DNA of 33,699 bases from JAKVAV01 sp964635965 (GCA_964635965.1 CAZWQX010000027.1:1-33699); one strand, 5' to 3'. Positions 8,197-18,409 are shown, counted from the stretch's first letter. Numbers and translations are program-made. The notes: generated by a model from the sequence alone, not told the origin.

Positions 8197-10716
8197 CTAA
8201 AAGGAAAATGCCAGTTTCACGTTCACTCTTCGCTGGGTCAAGAAATTAGGTACCCCATACTGCCGTCCGCCGGATTCGCGAATCCAGGTATAACTAATGG
8301 TATTGTTGATTCCCAGCAAGTTCCATACTTCCAGCGAGAGCACCGCCGAATTGAAATTCTTGAATAACCCTTTATTTGGACTTTCAGGCATTAAATCAAG
8401 AGAAAACCCTATGTCTACACGGCGATAGGCTCGGTATCTTTCTACATCCTTGTATCGCTCAAAATCAGGAGGTCCAAAGGGCAGTCCCGACCCGAAAAGA
8501 ACACTTAGGTGAACCTTAAACTTCTCAAAATTGGGCATCTCATCCTGGAAGAACATGCTAAAGAACACCAGCTGATCAGTGGGGCGGGGGATATAACCGG
8601 GAAAACGGGTAATGGTATCTACCGGAACATCATTTTCGGTGAAACCCGGTGAAATGATTTCGCCATCGCTGTTGTAAATCTCGTAGTAGAAATCATTGAG
8701 AAGGTCTTCTTCCGTTTGTAAAAAGCTCAGGCTTGCCCATGACTCAATTCCCGGAATGAACTCTCCGTGAAGCTTCGTGTCGAGACCAACGGCATATCCA
8801 ACCGCATCGTTTGTTCCGTAATAGCGCAAACGAATATTGTCGATTTCGTAGGGCACCAGATAATCGTACTGTTTGTAGTATGCTTCGGTGATGAATTTAA
8901 ACGGACGGTTCCACATTTGAAGATTTATATCCGCACCCAGCACATAATGAATCGCCCTTTGAGCTCTGATATTTGGATTCAATGTACCATCAAGTTCACG
9001 AAGTTCTCGATAAAATGCCGGTTGATAGTAAAATCCCGTGCTGAAACGAAATACGACATCCCTGGTCAGGGTTGTGCTGTCGTTGATCTGTTTGGTCCAT
9101 TTGGGTTTCCATGCAATGGTACCCCTTGGGCTCACTACCGTTTCGTTATTAAAATCCCAGTACTGAACTCTTGCACCAACCGTAGCCGTGATCTGACTCT
9201 CATTGTCTAAGAGAAGATCCCAGCTATTCTGCACATAGGCCATTAATCTATTGGAAGTAATGGTACTGTTTCCTTTGATGACGTCATTTAGGAGTATCTG
9301 ATTCGTTGGGTTAATCGGGGTGGAGTAACCTGCTGAATCTATATAACTCCATTCACTCAATTTATCGGTGATGTCTTCCCCTCTCCAAGTAAGTCCCCAT
9401 TGGAGGTACTTATTTCCAATTGTTTTGTACCCGCGGTGTTGAACGCTGTAGACGATTGCATCAAGCCTGTTTCGGGCATGTTCGAGATAAGAGCCGATTC
9501 CGCGATTTCTCACGACATCTCCGAATTCGTCATCTCCCAAATCTCGTTCTAGCTCGTCGAGAAAATATTGACCGAGTATGTCGAAGGTCTCATCTTCAAA
9601 TGTTCTGAAGGCCGAAGCGGTAAATTTCAGTCTTGTATCAATATTCGGTTTGTATTCTGTAGAAATTGCTCCGAAGAATGTTTCAAAGGATGTGACTTCT
9701 TGGCCATCGAAAAACACCGTAAAACGCAGGGCTTCGTTAAAACTACCGAATTGAGTTTCTCGAGTGGTAGGAACGAAGCGGAAATTATTGTTGCTGTAGT
9801 TTCCCAAACATTGAATTTCCCATCGGTCGCTTAAATCGTATGTCCAAAAGGTTTGAACATCGGTAAAGTCAGGCTGGTAATCACCTTGAGTATCCAGACT
9901 CCCTAAGATATACTGGTTTGTTAAGTATCGGATTCCCGTGACCTGGGTAAATCGTTGGTTTTTGGAAGCGCTTTCCAGTGCCAAAGAACCTCCGAGCAGG
10001 CTAGCGCTGACGGATCCCCCGAAACGGCGCGGCTTTTTGTATTGAATATCCAGAACCGAACTCATTCGATCCCCGTAACGCGCATCAAATCCACCCGCAC
10101 TGAAGTAAATGCTACCTACCATATCGGGGTTGGGGAAGCTGAGGCCTTCTTGTTCACCTGAACGAGCAAGGAAGGGGCGATAGACCTCAATGTCGTTTAC
10201 GTACACTAAGTTCTCTGCGTAACTACCTCCACGAACGCTGTAGTTTGAGCTTAGCTCATTGTTCATGCGAACCCCGAGTTGAGAAGTCAGCACACTCTCG
10301 ATACCCTGCTGAACCGTAGGGTTCATCTTAATATCCTTAATGGGAACCATCTCCATGGTGGTGCCTCTGGTTCGGTCATCTACAATTTCAACTCCTGCAA
10401 TTTCGCGGAAAGACAAGCGAAAGTTTAAAACCTTTGATTCTCCCGGATCAAGAGCAATGGTTTCGTCTTGCCCCACAAATGCCGTGTGGCTAGTTTCAAT
10501 TAGAATATTGGTACCCGGTTTGAGACTCAACGAGTATTTTCCATTTCGATCGGTAAACGTTCCGGCACCCTGAGATCGTACATAAACATTCGCAAATTCG
10601 ACGGGATTTCCTTCGTTATCGGAAATTTTTCCTTTTACCACAGCACTTTCCTGACCAAAAGCAGCGCAGGCCAAAAGCATTAGCAATATTGTAAACAGGT
10701 ACGTCGGGGACTTCAA
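8197..10716 (-). CDS. TonB-dependent receptor with carboxypeptidase-regulatory-like N-terminal domain
   Basis: An 839-residue outer-membrane receptor. It has a signal peptide (about 1-21, ending AAFGQ), a CarboxypepD_reg-like beta-sandwich (about 24-110: VVKGKISDNEGNPVEFANVYV), a plug domain (about 115-235, including YSVRGGSYAENLVYVNDIEV) and a beta barrel that ends in the aromatic-terminated strand VNVKLAFSF. Such receptors import bulky nutrients or metal chelates with energy from TonB-ExbBD. No SusD partner is nearby, which argues against a standard polysaccharide locus, so the substrate is unknown. The start is TTG at 10716; the nearby ATG at 10730 is out of frame and meets a stop after five codons, while a GAGG lies a suitable distance upstream of the TTG. 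The upstream neighbour on the same strand also carries a regulatory-like domain and may be cotranscribed. Confidence 0.92.
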   Translation of the reverse strand: MKSPTYLFTILLMLLACAAFGQESAVVKGKISDNEGNPVEFANVYVRSQGAGTFTDRNGKYSLSLKPGTNILIETSHTAFVGQDETIALDPGESKVLNFRLSFREIAGVEIVDDRTRGTTMEMVPIKDIKMNPTVQQGIESVLTSQLGVRMNNELSSNYSVRGGSYAENLVYVNDIEVYRPFLARSGEQEGLSFPNPDMVGSIYFSAGGFDARYGDRMSSVLDIQYKKPRRFGGSVSASLLGGSLALESASKNQRFTQVTGIRYLTNQYILGSLDTQGDYQPDFTDVQTFWTYDLSDRWEIQCLGNYSNNNFRFVPTTRETQFGSFNEALRFTVFFDGQEVTSFETFFGAISTEYKPNIDTRLKFTASAFRTFEDETFDILGQYFLDELERDLGDDEFGDVVRNRGIGSYLEHARNRLDAIVYSVQHRGYKTIGNKYLQWGLTWRGEDITDKLSEWSYIDSAGYSTPINPTNQILLNDVIKGNSTITSNRLMAYVQNSWDLLLDNESQITATVGARVQYWDFNNETVVSPRGTIAWKPKWTKQINDSTTLTRDVVFRFSTGFYYQPAFYRELRELDGTLNPNIRAQRAIHYVLGADINLQMWNRPFKFITEAYYKQYDYLVPYEIDNIRLRYYGTNDAVGYAVGLDTKLHGEFIPGIESWASLSFLQTEEDLLNDFYYEIYNSDGEIISPGFTENDVPVDTITRFPGYIPRPTDQLVFFSMFFQDEMPNFEKFKVHLSVLFGSGLPFGPPDFERYKDVERYRAYRRVDIGFSLDLMPESPNKGLFKNFNSAVLSLEVWNLLGINNTISYTWIRESGGRQYGVPNFLTQRRVNVKLAFSF

Positions 10717-10768
10717 TTCTGAAACCTCATTGATTCAACTCGCAAACATAACTGAATTGTGCTAAGAA

Positions 10769-11422
10769 TTATTGCCCGCCGCGTTTTCTATCTGATTTAA
10801 AATCGCCTCTTTTCCATGCCTGGATGAATTGTGACCAGGCAATTGGGTTTAGCACGTTGATGGGAGGAGCCTGTCCGGCGTAATAGATTTGTTGCTGGTA
10901 TTGCTGCATGGAGTATTGAAATGTTTCACCGCCACTGGGCATGGCAGCATCCATCCGAGCAATCATATCTGCCTGAGCCAGATTGCGTTGGGCTCTGTCA
11001 AAATCCGTTTCCGGAATTTCCATTGCCAAAAAGGCTTCCTTGAATTGTTCGCGGGTAGGCCAAGGATAAATGATGGTCTCCTTGAGTTGAACAGTGTCTT
11101 TATTCAGGATTTGGATAAGTGAATACCGATTGATTGTAAGTGTATCGGGAATAATGAAGCGAGCACGCTCGTACCCTACGGAAGAAAAAAGAATAGAGTC
11201 ACCTTTTTGGGCTACAAAAGAGAAATAACCGTAATAATCGGTCATTGTACCCCTGTTGGTGTTCTCTATTAAAACATTTGTAAAGGGAACAGGATTAAGG
11301 CTATCACCCGTGATTACAACCCCTGAGAACTGAATGAGATCAGAGTCGCTATCTCCCTGACTGTAAGCAATCTGGGCTATGCCTATGCAAATAAGAAAGA
11401 GAAATAAGAATTTTCCTTTCAT
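10769..11422 (-). CDS. Exported carboxypeptidase-regulatory-like domain protein
   Basis: About 217 residues from the ATG at 11422; a TTG eight codons further upstream is open but would precede the signal peptide with unneeded residues. The protein begins with a signal peptide (MKGKFLFLFLICIGIAQIAYSQ region), followed by a CarboxypepD_reg-like fold (IQFSGVVITGDSLNPVPFTN and the later YYGYFSFVAQKGDSILFSSVGY). The C-terminal part is rich in Gln and Met (QYSMQQYQQQIYYAG) and ends with basic residues; it matches nothing I recognise. This protein type is common in Bacteroidota envelopes with unknown function. It lies 52 bases upstream of the TonB-dependent receptor on the same strand, which suggests a shared transcript and a role in the same envelope process. 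Confidence 0.8.
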   Translation of the reverse strand: MKGKFLFLFLICIGIAQIAYSQGDSDSDLIQFSGVVITGDSLNPVPFTNVLIENTNRGTMTDYYGYFSFVAQKGDSILFSSVGYERARFIIPDTLTINRYSLIQILNKDTVQLKETIIYPWPTREQFKEAFLAMEIPETDFDRAQRNLAQADMIARMDAAMPSGGETFQYSMQQYQQQIYYAGQAPPINVLNPIAWSQFIQAWKRGDFKSDRKRGGQ

Positions 11423-11455
11423 ATTTTCAAAAGTAAGGCTTTTCAACTGCTTGTT

Positions 11456-11487
11456 TTTGCATCAAATCATATTTAATCATAATTTCG
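11456..11487 (+). promoter_or_regulatory. Candidate Bacteroidota sigma-A promoter
   Basis: TTTG at 11456-11459 and TAATTTCG at 11480-11487 are separated by 20 bases, close to the Bacteroidota pattern TTTG / TAnnTTTG (one mismatch in the second box). The next start codon is the ATG at 11506, giving a short leader. It lies in the divergent gap between 11422 and 11506. Confidence 0.45.
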
Positions 11488-11505
11488 GTAATTAACTGCT
11501 TTGAA

Positions 11506-12564
11506 ATGAATCGTTTTTTGGGATTCCTATGTCTTGTCGTAAACCTACCATTGGTGGCTCAGCCCTTTATTGAGTCTGCCGATTATATAAACGCCGGAGA
11601 CGTTTTTTATTATAATATCCTCACCTCGGAAAATGTTGACATCGACGACCTTTTACTTATGGGTGGAGAGGATACAAATTGGGACCTCACACAAGCTTTG
11701 GTTGATGGACTACCTGTTAATCAACAGTTTTTTCCGCTTGACTCGGTGCCATCTACCATGGGTTTTTTCTTCAGCATACCTGCTATAGCCGGAGAAAACC
11801 TTTCGAATCACGCCAGGGATTTTAGTGATTTGAATATTGATTTACCTGTTAGCGTGACGGACGAGTTCCAGTTTTTGAGAAACGATGAAACAGGTTATTA
11901 CATCACAGGAAATGGCGCCCTGATAAATGGTCTGCCGTTTGTCGCACCCTATGACACCATCGACAAGTTGTTCTCGTTTCCATTGGAATATCTCAATGAA
12001 GAAGCGGGTTCATTCTATTTTTTGGAAGAAATTCCTGAGTTTGGAACGATAGGCCGTTGGGGAACTCGCAATGTAACAGTTGATGCATGGGGAGAGGTGA
12101 TCTTACCCATAGGATCTTATTCCTGTTTAAGGGTGAGAACAGAGTCTCAGGTCACTGATACGGTGTATTCATCTCAGCTTGAAGTTGGAGAACTCTTGGA
12201 ACGTCCTAATGAGACGCTTTATACGTGGATTAGCGCCGAAATAGGCGGGATTGTGATGGAAGCAAGTTTCATTGAAGGAGAGTTTGCAGGGCTCCGCCAT
12301 CTCACTGGAACAAGCGTGTTAAGTACAATACAGAATGAAGTTGCTGATTGGAATGTTTACCCAATACCAGCTGATGATGAAATAACTGTCAATTTTGGGA
12401 ATGCCCGTATTCAGGAGATCAGATGTCTCGACTCTACCGGTCGCGAGATATTCAGAAAAATGGTTTCCAATGGAGACAGGTTGGATATCAGTGGCTTATC
12501 TGAAGGTATGTATTTCTTAGCCGACGATTCAGCAGGAATTATACGGTTTGTAGTAGCCCGTTAA
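11506..12564 (+). CDS. Secreted protein of unknown function with T9SS type A sorting domain
   Basis: A 352-residue exported protein. A short signal peptide (about 1-18, ending LPLVAQ) is followed by about 250 residues of beta-rich sequence without a recognised catalytic motif, containing a conserved-looking WGTRNVTVDAWGEVILPIG block (about 185-204) often seen in T9SS cargo of unknown role. The C-terminal 75 residues (WNVYPIPADDEITVNFG through GIIRFVVAR) form a T9SS type A sorting signal. Its stop lies directly against the end of the convergent serine protease gene, with no bases between them. The final VVAR is close to the FVIAR of the FG-GAP protein, as expected for shared sorting machinery. 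Function is unknown. Confidence 0.85.
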   Translation: MNRFLGFLCLVVNLPLVAQPFIESADYINAGDVFYYNILTSENVDIDDLLLMGGEDTNWDLTQALVDGLPVNQQFFPLDSVPSTMGFFFSIPAIAGENLSNHARDFSDLNIDLPVSVTDEFQFLRNDETGYYITGNGALINGLPFVAPYDTIDKLFSFPLEYLNEEAGSFYFLEEIPEFGTIGRWGTRNVTVDAWGEVILPIGSYSCLRVRTESQVTDTVYSSQLEVGELLERPNETLYTWISAEIGGIVMEASFIEGEFAGLRHLTGTSVLSTIQNEVADWNVYPIPADDEITVNFGNARIQEIRCLDSTGREIFRKMVSNGDRLDISGLSEGMYFLADDSAGIIRFVVAR

Positions 12565-15183
12565 CTAGCGAATGATTAGTTTTTCAGTTGTGGCAATCTC
12601 TTCATTGACTACTCGAATCAAGTAAACTCCAGCATCTAGTTGATCCGTGCGAATGAAATCACCCGGTTGATATAGCTGCATCAGAATAATTTTTCCCATC
12701 CCATCGTATATGCTAACTTCTAATGGTTTGGTTGAGTCCGTCCCAATTTGGAAAAATTCCTTGGTGGGGTTCGGGTAAATTCTAACATTTTTCTCTTGCT
12801 GCTTTTCTGAGTTTACCGAAAGCGAATTCCCCATCCGCACATTATCAACCAGCATATTGTTTCCCCTTCGATTAATGCTCACAAAACTGAAGAAGAAAGG
12901 CTCAGTATCTTCAAACTCCATATCCAGCGCAACAGTCGCCCATTCATCAGCCGATTCAGGTAGAGCGTCTGTTTCGGAATCGTCATTTGTCCAAAGATCA
13001 TCACCTCCCAAGCGAAATATTTCTTCGCTCATATACTCATCGCCACAGCTTCGATTAATGAAGACTACCAAGGTGTCTTTGGTAAAGTCGTTATTACTTC
13101 TTTTTCTGTAATAGTAATCGAAAGCCATCGAATTGATATCGGCAGGCCTGTTTTGGATAAGCGGACTGATCAAATGATCATGTTGACTTGCGATTGTTAA
13201 GTAAGAAGGGTGATCCATGTGTGCGGCTATACCCGTTGTGCCGTCTATTTGCAACACTTCCAGCGTATCCCAGGTAATCCAAGCATCGGGATTGTATATC
13301 GTCCAAACATTTTCGTCGACGCCTTCCGTAAAATCCTCGCTAAACTCTCCTTGAGCGGCCCAGTCGTATTTGGGGAGCTCAGTCCAGCGGTAAACGGCGT
13401 GATTGTTCAGCACGTCATATTCACCATCCAAAACTTCAATGCGGGCGTGGAATTCTTTAAACCCTGTTCCTACATAGTTGAGCTCGGGCAAATTAACTTC
13501 TATTGATTCTCCCGGTAGAATTGTTTCAGAAACTTCGAATGATTGAGTGCTTTCACCCACGATTGAATAGAGGATGGAGAATGAATTAACTGCCTCAACG
13601 CCCGTATTGGTAATTTCCAAATTAGCACTGATAACACCTTCTCCTTCCGAGCACCGAATATCTTCTGTAGGACTAATAACCCTAACCAAATCTAAATCCG
13701 TCCCAATTGTGGCAGGTGGAGTAGGAGTGTTGGTTTCGGAAAGCAAGTCGTAAGCGGCCATCACATCTATGAATCCTTTGCCATATGTATTGTCTTCACC
13801 TTCTTCTCCAAGGTCAATAGCGCTATTGTAAAGAGCTAAAAGCACTTCTTCGCCCGTTACATCAGGGAATGCTTCTTTCAGCAGCAACACGGCACCACTA
13901 ACATGGGGTGCGGCCATTGAGGTTCCATTGAAATTGTCGTATTCACCGTTTTCGATGGACGACCGAACATTCAACCCGGGGGCAGCCACTTCAGGTTTGA
14001 TCAATAAACTTCCCTCTCCTCCGCAAAGACTAGGACCCCGACTGGAGAAACTGGCAACGAGGTTATTCCCGAGTGTACTGGTTGCGGCAACGGTAAATGA
14101 GTTGACCAATCCAATATTGGTGTTGTGAGGAACACTCATGGTCATTGAATTAGGACCTTCATTCCCTGCTGAGAAGACATTGGCGATTCCAGCGGCTTCG
14201 ACTGCAGCGAAAACAGGAATGACAAACTCAGGACAGGGAGCTTCGTCGAGATCGGGTCCGAAACCCCATGAATTATTGATAACATCGGGTATATCATCTG
14301 TCGTTTCGGGATTCCCATCAGGATCTAAAGACCACTCATAAGCAAACATGAAATCAGTCAGAGGTTTCACAAAAGCCAAATTTGAAACCACGGGGTCCGT
14401 AGCAATGTAATAAGCTTCAGGAGCTACCCCAATAGTGTCGTTAGTGGCCTTATCCAATCCCAATATAGTTCCGGTAACATGGGTTCCGTGGCTACTCGAC
14501 TTATCCACGGGAACAGGGCTGTCGTAGGCGAACCAGGTTGACTCCAAAGGCATGCGGTTCGCTAAAAACCTGTCTTTATGACTTGGGTGATCATCCCAAA
14601 CACCTGTATCGTAAGTCATTGCAATTCGTCCGTGTCCGGTATATCCCATTGCCCAAAGCTCAGGAGCTCCGATAGCTTCCAGCCCAGGCTCTATACCTCC
14701 GACACTTTTTGCGCCACCTTCCCCTTTTTCAGGTTTTGGGATGTATCCAAACGATTTCCTGTTCAAGTACAGGTACGTAACATCAGATCTATTGGCAATA
14801 TCTAAGATCAATTGGGGTTCTGCTTCAAGGGTGATGCAGTTGGCGATCCAAAATCGCTCTATGGATTCCGATCCCATACCTGAACCGTTGATAAAAGAGA
14901 TGAGCTCAGGTTGAGAATTATCTGCTTGTGCTCTTAGGGCTTGTTCTACCAATATTGCCCTTCGCTTCGCAGGAATTTCCTGTGAATCAAATTCTGACTT
15001 CAAGGAGGCTAAATCAACAGATTCCTCAAGAAATACGGCCACAGGTATGCGTTCATCTTCATTCGCATCCGCCAAATAGTCTAAAAGTGCTTGATCCAAG
15101 AAGGCATTTTGAGATTTGCTCTGTACCGAAACCAATAGAGTCAATACCAAGAAACTAACAACACGAAACCACTGCATATACAT
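12565..15183 (-). CDS. Secreted subtilisin-like serine protease (S8) with T9SS sorting domain
   Basis: An 872-residue exported protease. It has a signal peptide (1-25, ending SKSQ), a propeptide-like N-terminal region (about 26-165) and a catalytic S8 domain (about 170-480). The triad is Asp192 (YDTGVWDDHP), His232 (SSHGTHVTG) and Ser422 (NGTSMAAPHVSG), with the oxyanion Asn in VINNSWGFG (Asn303 or Asn304). Next come a CARDB-like stretch (about 500-600), a jelly-roll-like domain (about 610-780) that may bind substrate, and a T9SS type A sorting signal (YPNPTKEFFQIG through EKLIIR). It should degrade extracellular protein at the cell surface or when released. Met3 is an alternative start. All catalytic residues are present, so it is predicted to be active. 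Confidence 0.93.
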   Translation of the reverse strand: MYMQWFRVVSFLVLTLLVSVQSKSQNAFLDQALLDYLADANEDERIPVAVFLEESVDLASLKSEFDSQEIPAKRRAILVEQALRAQADNSQPELISFINGSGMGSESIERFWIANCITLEAEPQLILDIANRSDVTYLYLNRKSFGYIPKPEKGEGGAKSVGGIEPGLEAIGAPELWAMGYTGHGRIAMTYDTGVWDDHPSHKDRFLANRMPLESTWFAYDSPVPVDKSSSHGTHVTGTILGLDKATNDTIGVAPEAYYIATDPVVSNLAFVKPLTDFMFAYEWSLDPDGNPETTDDIPDVINNSWGFGPDLDEAPCPEFVIPVFAAVEAAGIANVFSAGNEGPNSMTMSVPHNTNIGLVNSFTVAATSTLGNNLVASFSSRGPSLCGGEGSLLIKPEVAAPGLNVRSSIENGEYDNFNGTSMAAPHVSGAVLLLKEAFPDVTGEEVLLALYNSAIDLGEEGEDNTYGKGFIDVMAAYDLLSETNTPTPPATIGTDLDLVRVISPTEDIRCSEGEGVISANLEITNTGVEAVNSFSILYSIVGESTQSFEVSETILPGESIEVNLPELNYVGTGFKEFHARIEVLDGEYDVLNNHAVYRWTELPKYDWAAQGEFSEDFTEGVDENVWTIYNPDAWITWDTLEVLQIDGTTGIAAHMDHPSYLTIASQHDHLISPLIQNRPADINSMAFDYYYRKRSNNDFTKDTLVVFINRSCGDEYMSEEIFRLGGDDLWTNDDSETDALPESADEWATVALDMEFEDTEPFFFSFVSINRRGNNMLVDNVRMGNSLSVNSEKQQEKNVRIYPNPTKEFFQIGTDSTKPLEVSIYDGMGKIILMQLYQPGDFIRTDQLDAGVYLIRVVNEEIATTEKLIIR

Positions 15184-15302
15184 CTAAATTGAATCCATCG
15201 AAGATAGGGAATTATGATTCACCTACTATCGATTTCAGGTGCATATAGCCAATGTCGTTACTCCGACAGCAGGGATTAAGAGGATTTCATTTACTTTGGC
15301 TT

Positions 15303-16646
15303 ATGCCTCCAAAAAAACAGGTAGTTATCATCGGAAACGGCATTGCAGGAGTCACTACTGCCCGGCACTTACGAAAAAATGATTCCGATGTAAGAATTAC
15401 ATTGATATCTGCTGAATCCAAGTATTTCTTTTCTCGCACAGCGCTCATGTACGTGTATATGGGTCACATGAAATTTGAGAATATCAAACCCTATGAAGAT
15501 TGGTTTTGGGAAAAAAACTCAATTGAGCTGTTGCAAGATTATGTTGAGAAGGTAATTCCCGTAGAGCGTAAACTTCAACTGCGGTCCGGGAAGGTCATGG
15601 AATATGATGATTTGGTAATCGCGACGGGTTCAAGACCAAAGTTCTACGATTGGCCTGGTCAGGATCTGGATGGAGTGCAGGGGTTGGTTAGTTTACAGGA
15701 CCTTGAAAATCTTGAAAAGCGCACACCGGCGCCATTAGACGGAAATAAAAGGGGAATGCGTTCTGTCATAGTTGGCGGTGGATTGATAGGGGTTGAACTT
15801 GCCGAAATGTTGCTTACTCGGAATGTTCCCGTAACAATGTTGATCAGAGAGAATGTGTTCTGGGGCCATGTTTTAACAGAAGAAGAAGGAAAACGAATTA
15901 GTGCCCACATTCGGTCTCACGGGGTTGACCTGCGTTCGAAAACGGAGTTAGAAAAGATTAATGGTGAAAATGGAAAGGTTATTTCGATCACGACTAAAAC
16001 GGGCGAAGAGATTACTTGTGACTTGGTAGGGATTACCACAGGTGTGACACCCAATGTTGAATTTCTCGAAGGAACGGGAATAGAGATAAACAGGGGTATA
16101 ATGGTGGATGACCATCTCAGAACGAACGTCAAAAACATATACGCGGCAGGCGATTGTGCCGAGCTGCGGAAGACGGCCAAGGGAAGAAGAGCCCTAGAAG
16201 CAGTATGGTACGTGGGCAGAATGATGGGCGAGGTTCTCGGCAAAGTCTTGGCAGGAAAAGAATCATCTTACCGCCAAGGTCCTTGGTTCAATTCTGCGAA
16301 GTTCTTTGATATCGAGTACCAGGTGTATGGAATGGTTATTCCAAAAGAAAACGAAGAACACAAACACTTTTTTTGGGAGATGACTCCTGAAAAGTTCATT
16401 ACGCTTGATTACCACCCTGAAACACAGAAATTGAATGGTATCAGCACTTTTGGTATCCGAATGCGCCATGAGTTCTTCGATAAAGCCTTTCGGAAGGAAC
16501 TTACGGTGGGAGAGGTGGTCGGTCAAATACACAAGGCCAATTTCGATCCCGAATTCTATAAAAAATGGCACAAGAAGTTTAAGCAAGAATTCCAGTCAGA
16601 AACGGGAATTGAGTTACCAAAATCAATTCTGCAAAAGCTTATTTAA
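15303..16646 (+). CDS. NAD(P)/FAD-dependent oxidoreductase (pyridine nucleotide-disulfide family)
   Basis: A 447-residue flavoprotein. The ATG at 15303 is preferred because the FAD-binding GxGxxG (VVIIGNGIAGVTTARHL) begins 6 residues later; upstream open frame has no family similarity. A second Rossmann motif for NAD(P)H (SVIVGGGLIGVELAEMLL, about 157-174) and the FAD-closing IYAAGDCAE (about 280) are clear. No redox-active CxxC is visible, so it is more like rubredoxin or nitrite reductase electron-transfer flavoproteins than a disulfide reductase. The C-terminal 120 residues are basic and aromatic-rich and may dock a partner. Only 2 bases separate it from the polyferredoxin gene, so the obvious inference is that it passes NAD(P)H electrons to, or takes them from, that membrane protein. 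Confidence 0.88.
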   Translation: MPPKKQVVIIGNGIAGVTTARHLRKNDSDVRITLISAESKYFFSRTALMYVYMGHMKFENIKPYEDWFWEKNSIELLQDYVEKVIPVERKLQLRSGKVMEYDDLVIATGSRPKFYDWPGQDLDGVQGLVSLQDLENLEKRTPAPLDGNKRGMRSVIVGGGLIGVELAEMLLTRNVPVTMLIRENVFWGHVLTEEEGKRISAHIRSHGVDLRSKTELEKINGENGKVISITTKTGEEITCDLVGITTGVTPNVEFLEGTGIEINRGIMVDDHLRTNVKNIYAAGDCAELRKTAKGRRALEAVWYVGRMMGEVLGKVLAGKESSYRQGPWFNSAKFFDIEYQVYGMVIPKENEEHKHFFWEMTPEKFITLDYHPETQKLNGISTFGIRMRHEFFDKAFRKELTVGEVVGQIHKANFDPEFYKKWHKKFKQEFQSETGIELPKSILQKLI

Positions 16647-16648
16647 GT

Positions 16649-18409
16649 ATGAGAGAAAAGCAATATAGGCAAATTGGAATGGCGTTGTTCACCATCGCTT
16701 CAGCACTGTTTATTGGGCTCTCCATATTTGTGGATATAAACTTGAAAAACAGCAATTTAAATTCGCTATTTGATGTAAAAAATCAGGCGTTTGCAAATCA
16801 GCTTAGCATGTTGGATCCCGCACCTCCGGTGTTGATGGTATCTCATTTAAGTAATGCTTTTGATGAATATGCTGAAGTTGTTGTAAATGATTATGGTATA
16901 TCTGAATCTGTAACGGCTGAGATGAAGAGTGCACTCAATGGGGATCCATCTCTTTACAACGAGGAATTCATCGGAGGATTCTTCAGTGATCCCTTTCTCA
17001 AGGGGAAAATTGGAGAATATACCGGTTGGATGATTGGCAGGGAATGGTCTTCATTTGAAGAATTCAGTTCGAACTTTCGTTCCAAGGTTCCCGAAATCAA
17101 TAAAGCCATAAATGATCACTATGGTATCCCTGAAGATAAGGTTGACTTCAAGATTTCGGAAGTCATGAAAGCCGGAAGTCCTGAGTGGCTGAAAACAGGG
17201 TTTTGGGCCTTTATAGTTTTTGGACTCGGCGCGCTTGGAGGAATTCTTTATGCAATGCCTCTGGCTTTTCGTCATCCGGGAATACAAAATCATCATATTT
17301 TTCATCAGAAAGCACAAACGAGACAATGGCCTGCAATCATCGTTTTTGTTTGCTTGGTACTATTTTATATCCTGCTTTATCAGTTTCCTGCTTATTTGGT
17401 TAACCAAATCGTTCTGTTAAAACCGTTGGCTGAAAAACTTGCAGGAAACGCTTCTGATCGCTGGTTTCTGTATGGATTCATGTATACGATTTCAATGCTC
17501 GTTATGGGTTTGCGAATGTTTTGGAAATACAGAGGTAATAAGTATCAACAGGTAAGAACCGCCTCGGTGGTTTTCTTTCAAGTTGTTTTCGCTTTTACCT
17601 TGCCTCAGATTCTTACCAGACTGGAACTGCCTGCCTATGATTTAAAAAGTGCATGGCCATTGGAGTATACATTTTTCTTTGACTACAGGGTGGATCAATA
17701 CCTTGAAGAAGGTACTCTCGGACTTTTCTTATTCGGATGGGGAATTGTTCTTTTTGGGATAGGCGTTCCTGTTTTGACCTACTTTTTTGGTAAACGCTGG
17801 TATTGCTCATGGGTTTGCGGTTGCGGTGGACTTGCGGAAACCGTAGGTGATCCATATCGTCACCTCAGTGATAAGCGCCTAGGGGCCTGGAAAATTGAAA
17901 GGTGGCTGATTCACGCTGTGCTTGTATTTGCAGTTTTTATGACAGTGTGGGTAGCTTACACTGCATTCACAGGAACTTCGGAGCTTCTGGGAATTAATTC
18001 TTACAAGGTGAGGTCCGTCTATGGATTCGCCATCGGATTCGTTTTTGCAGGAGCAGTGGGTACTGGTTTTTATCCGGTGATGGGCAACAGGGTTTGGTGC
18101 CGGTTTGGGTGTCCTCTTGCAGCGTATTTAGGAATGGTTCAGCGATTTAAATCACGATTCAGGATAACTACAAATGGAGGGCAATGCATTTCTTGCGGAA
18201 ACTGCAGTACCTATTGCGAAATGGGTATTGATGTGAGGTGGTATGCTCAAAGAGGTCAGAATATCGTCAGATCGAGTTGTGTGGGTTGTGGAGTGTGCAG
18301 TGCCGTTTGCCCAAGAGGCGTTTTGAAGCTTGAGAACAGGTCTGAAGAGGGAAGGATAAACGACAATCCCATTCTCATAGGTCGGGAAGAAGCGACACTA
18401 AATTTGTAA
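16649..18409 (+). CDS. Membrane polyferredoxin, NosR/NapH-like, with N-terminal extracytoplasmic domain
   Basis: A 586-residue inner-membrane redox protein. A membrane helix (about 10-28) leads into a cysteine-free soluble domain (about 30-180), followed by another helix (183-205) and four or more helices (about 228-470). Cysteine motifs are YCSWVCGCGG (386-394), WCRFGCP (483-489) and two [4Fe-4S] ferredoxin sets: Cys513, 516, 519, 523 and Cys544, 547, 550, 554. The order recalls NosR/NapH electron-transfer proteins, but I see no FMN-attachment motif of the NosR type in the soluble domain. The role inferred is moving electrons across or along the membrane to an unidentified acceptor. It is the second gene of the operon, and the glycosyltransferases that follow suggest the acceptor acts in glycan or lipid synthesis. 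Confidence 0.85.
   Translation: MREKQYRQIGMALFTIASALFIGLSIFVDINLKNSNLNSLFDVKNQAFANQLSMLDPAPPVLMVSHLSNAFDEYAEVVVNDYGISESVTAEMKSALNGDPSLYNEEFIGGFFSDPFLKGKIGEYTGWMIGREWSSFEEFSSNFRSKVPEINKAINDHYGIPEDKVDFKISEVMKAGSPEWLKTGFWAFIVFGLGALGGILYAMPLAFRHPGIQNHHIFHQKAQTRQWPAIIVFVCLVLFYILLYQFPAYLVNQIVLLKPLAEKLAGNASDRWFLYGFMYTISMLVMGLRMFWKYRGNKYQQVRTASVVFFQVVFAFTLPQILTRLELPAYDLKSAWPLEYTFFFDYRVDQYLEEGTLGLFLFGWGIVLFGIGVPVLTYFFGKRWYCSWVCGCGGLAETVGDPYRHLSDKRLGAWKIERWLIHAVLVFAVFMTVWVAYTAFTGTSELLGINSYKVRSVYGFAIGFVFAGAVGTGFYPVMGNRVWCRFGCPLAAYLGMVQRFKSRFRITTNGGQCISCGNCSTYCEMGIDVRWYAQRGQNIVRSSCVGCGVCSAVCPRGVLKLENRSEEGRINDNPILIGREEATLNL

Noticed and set aside
8197..10716. SusC/SusD polysaccharide uptake locus
   Set aside because: There is no SusD-like lipoprotein or glycoside hydrolase next to the receptor, and the receptor is shorter than typical SusC proteins.
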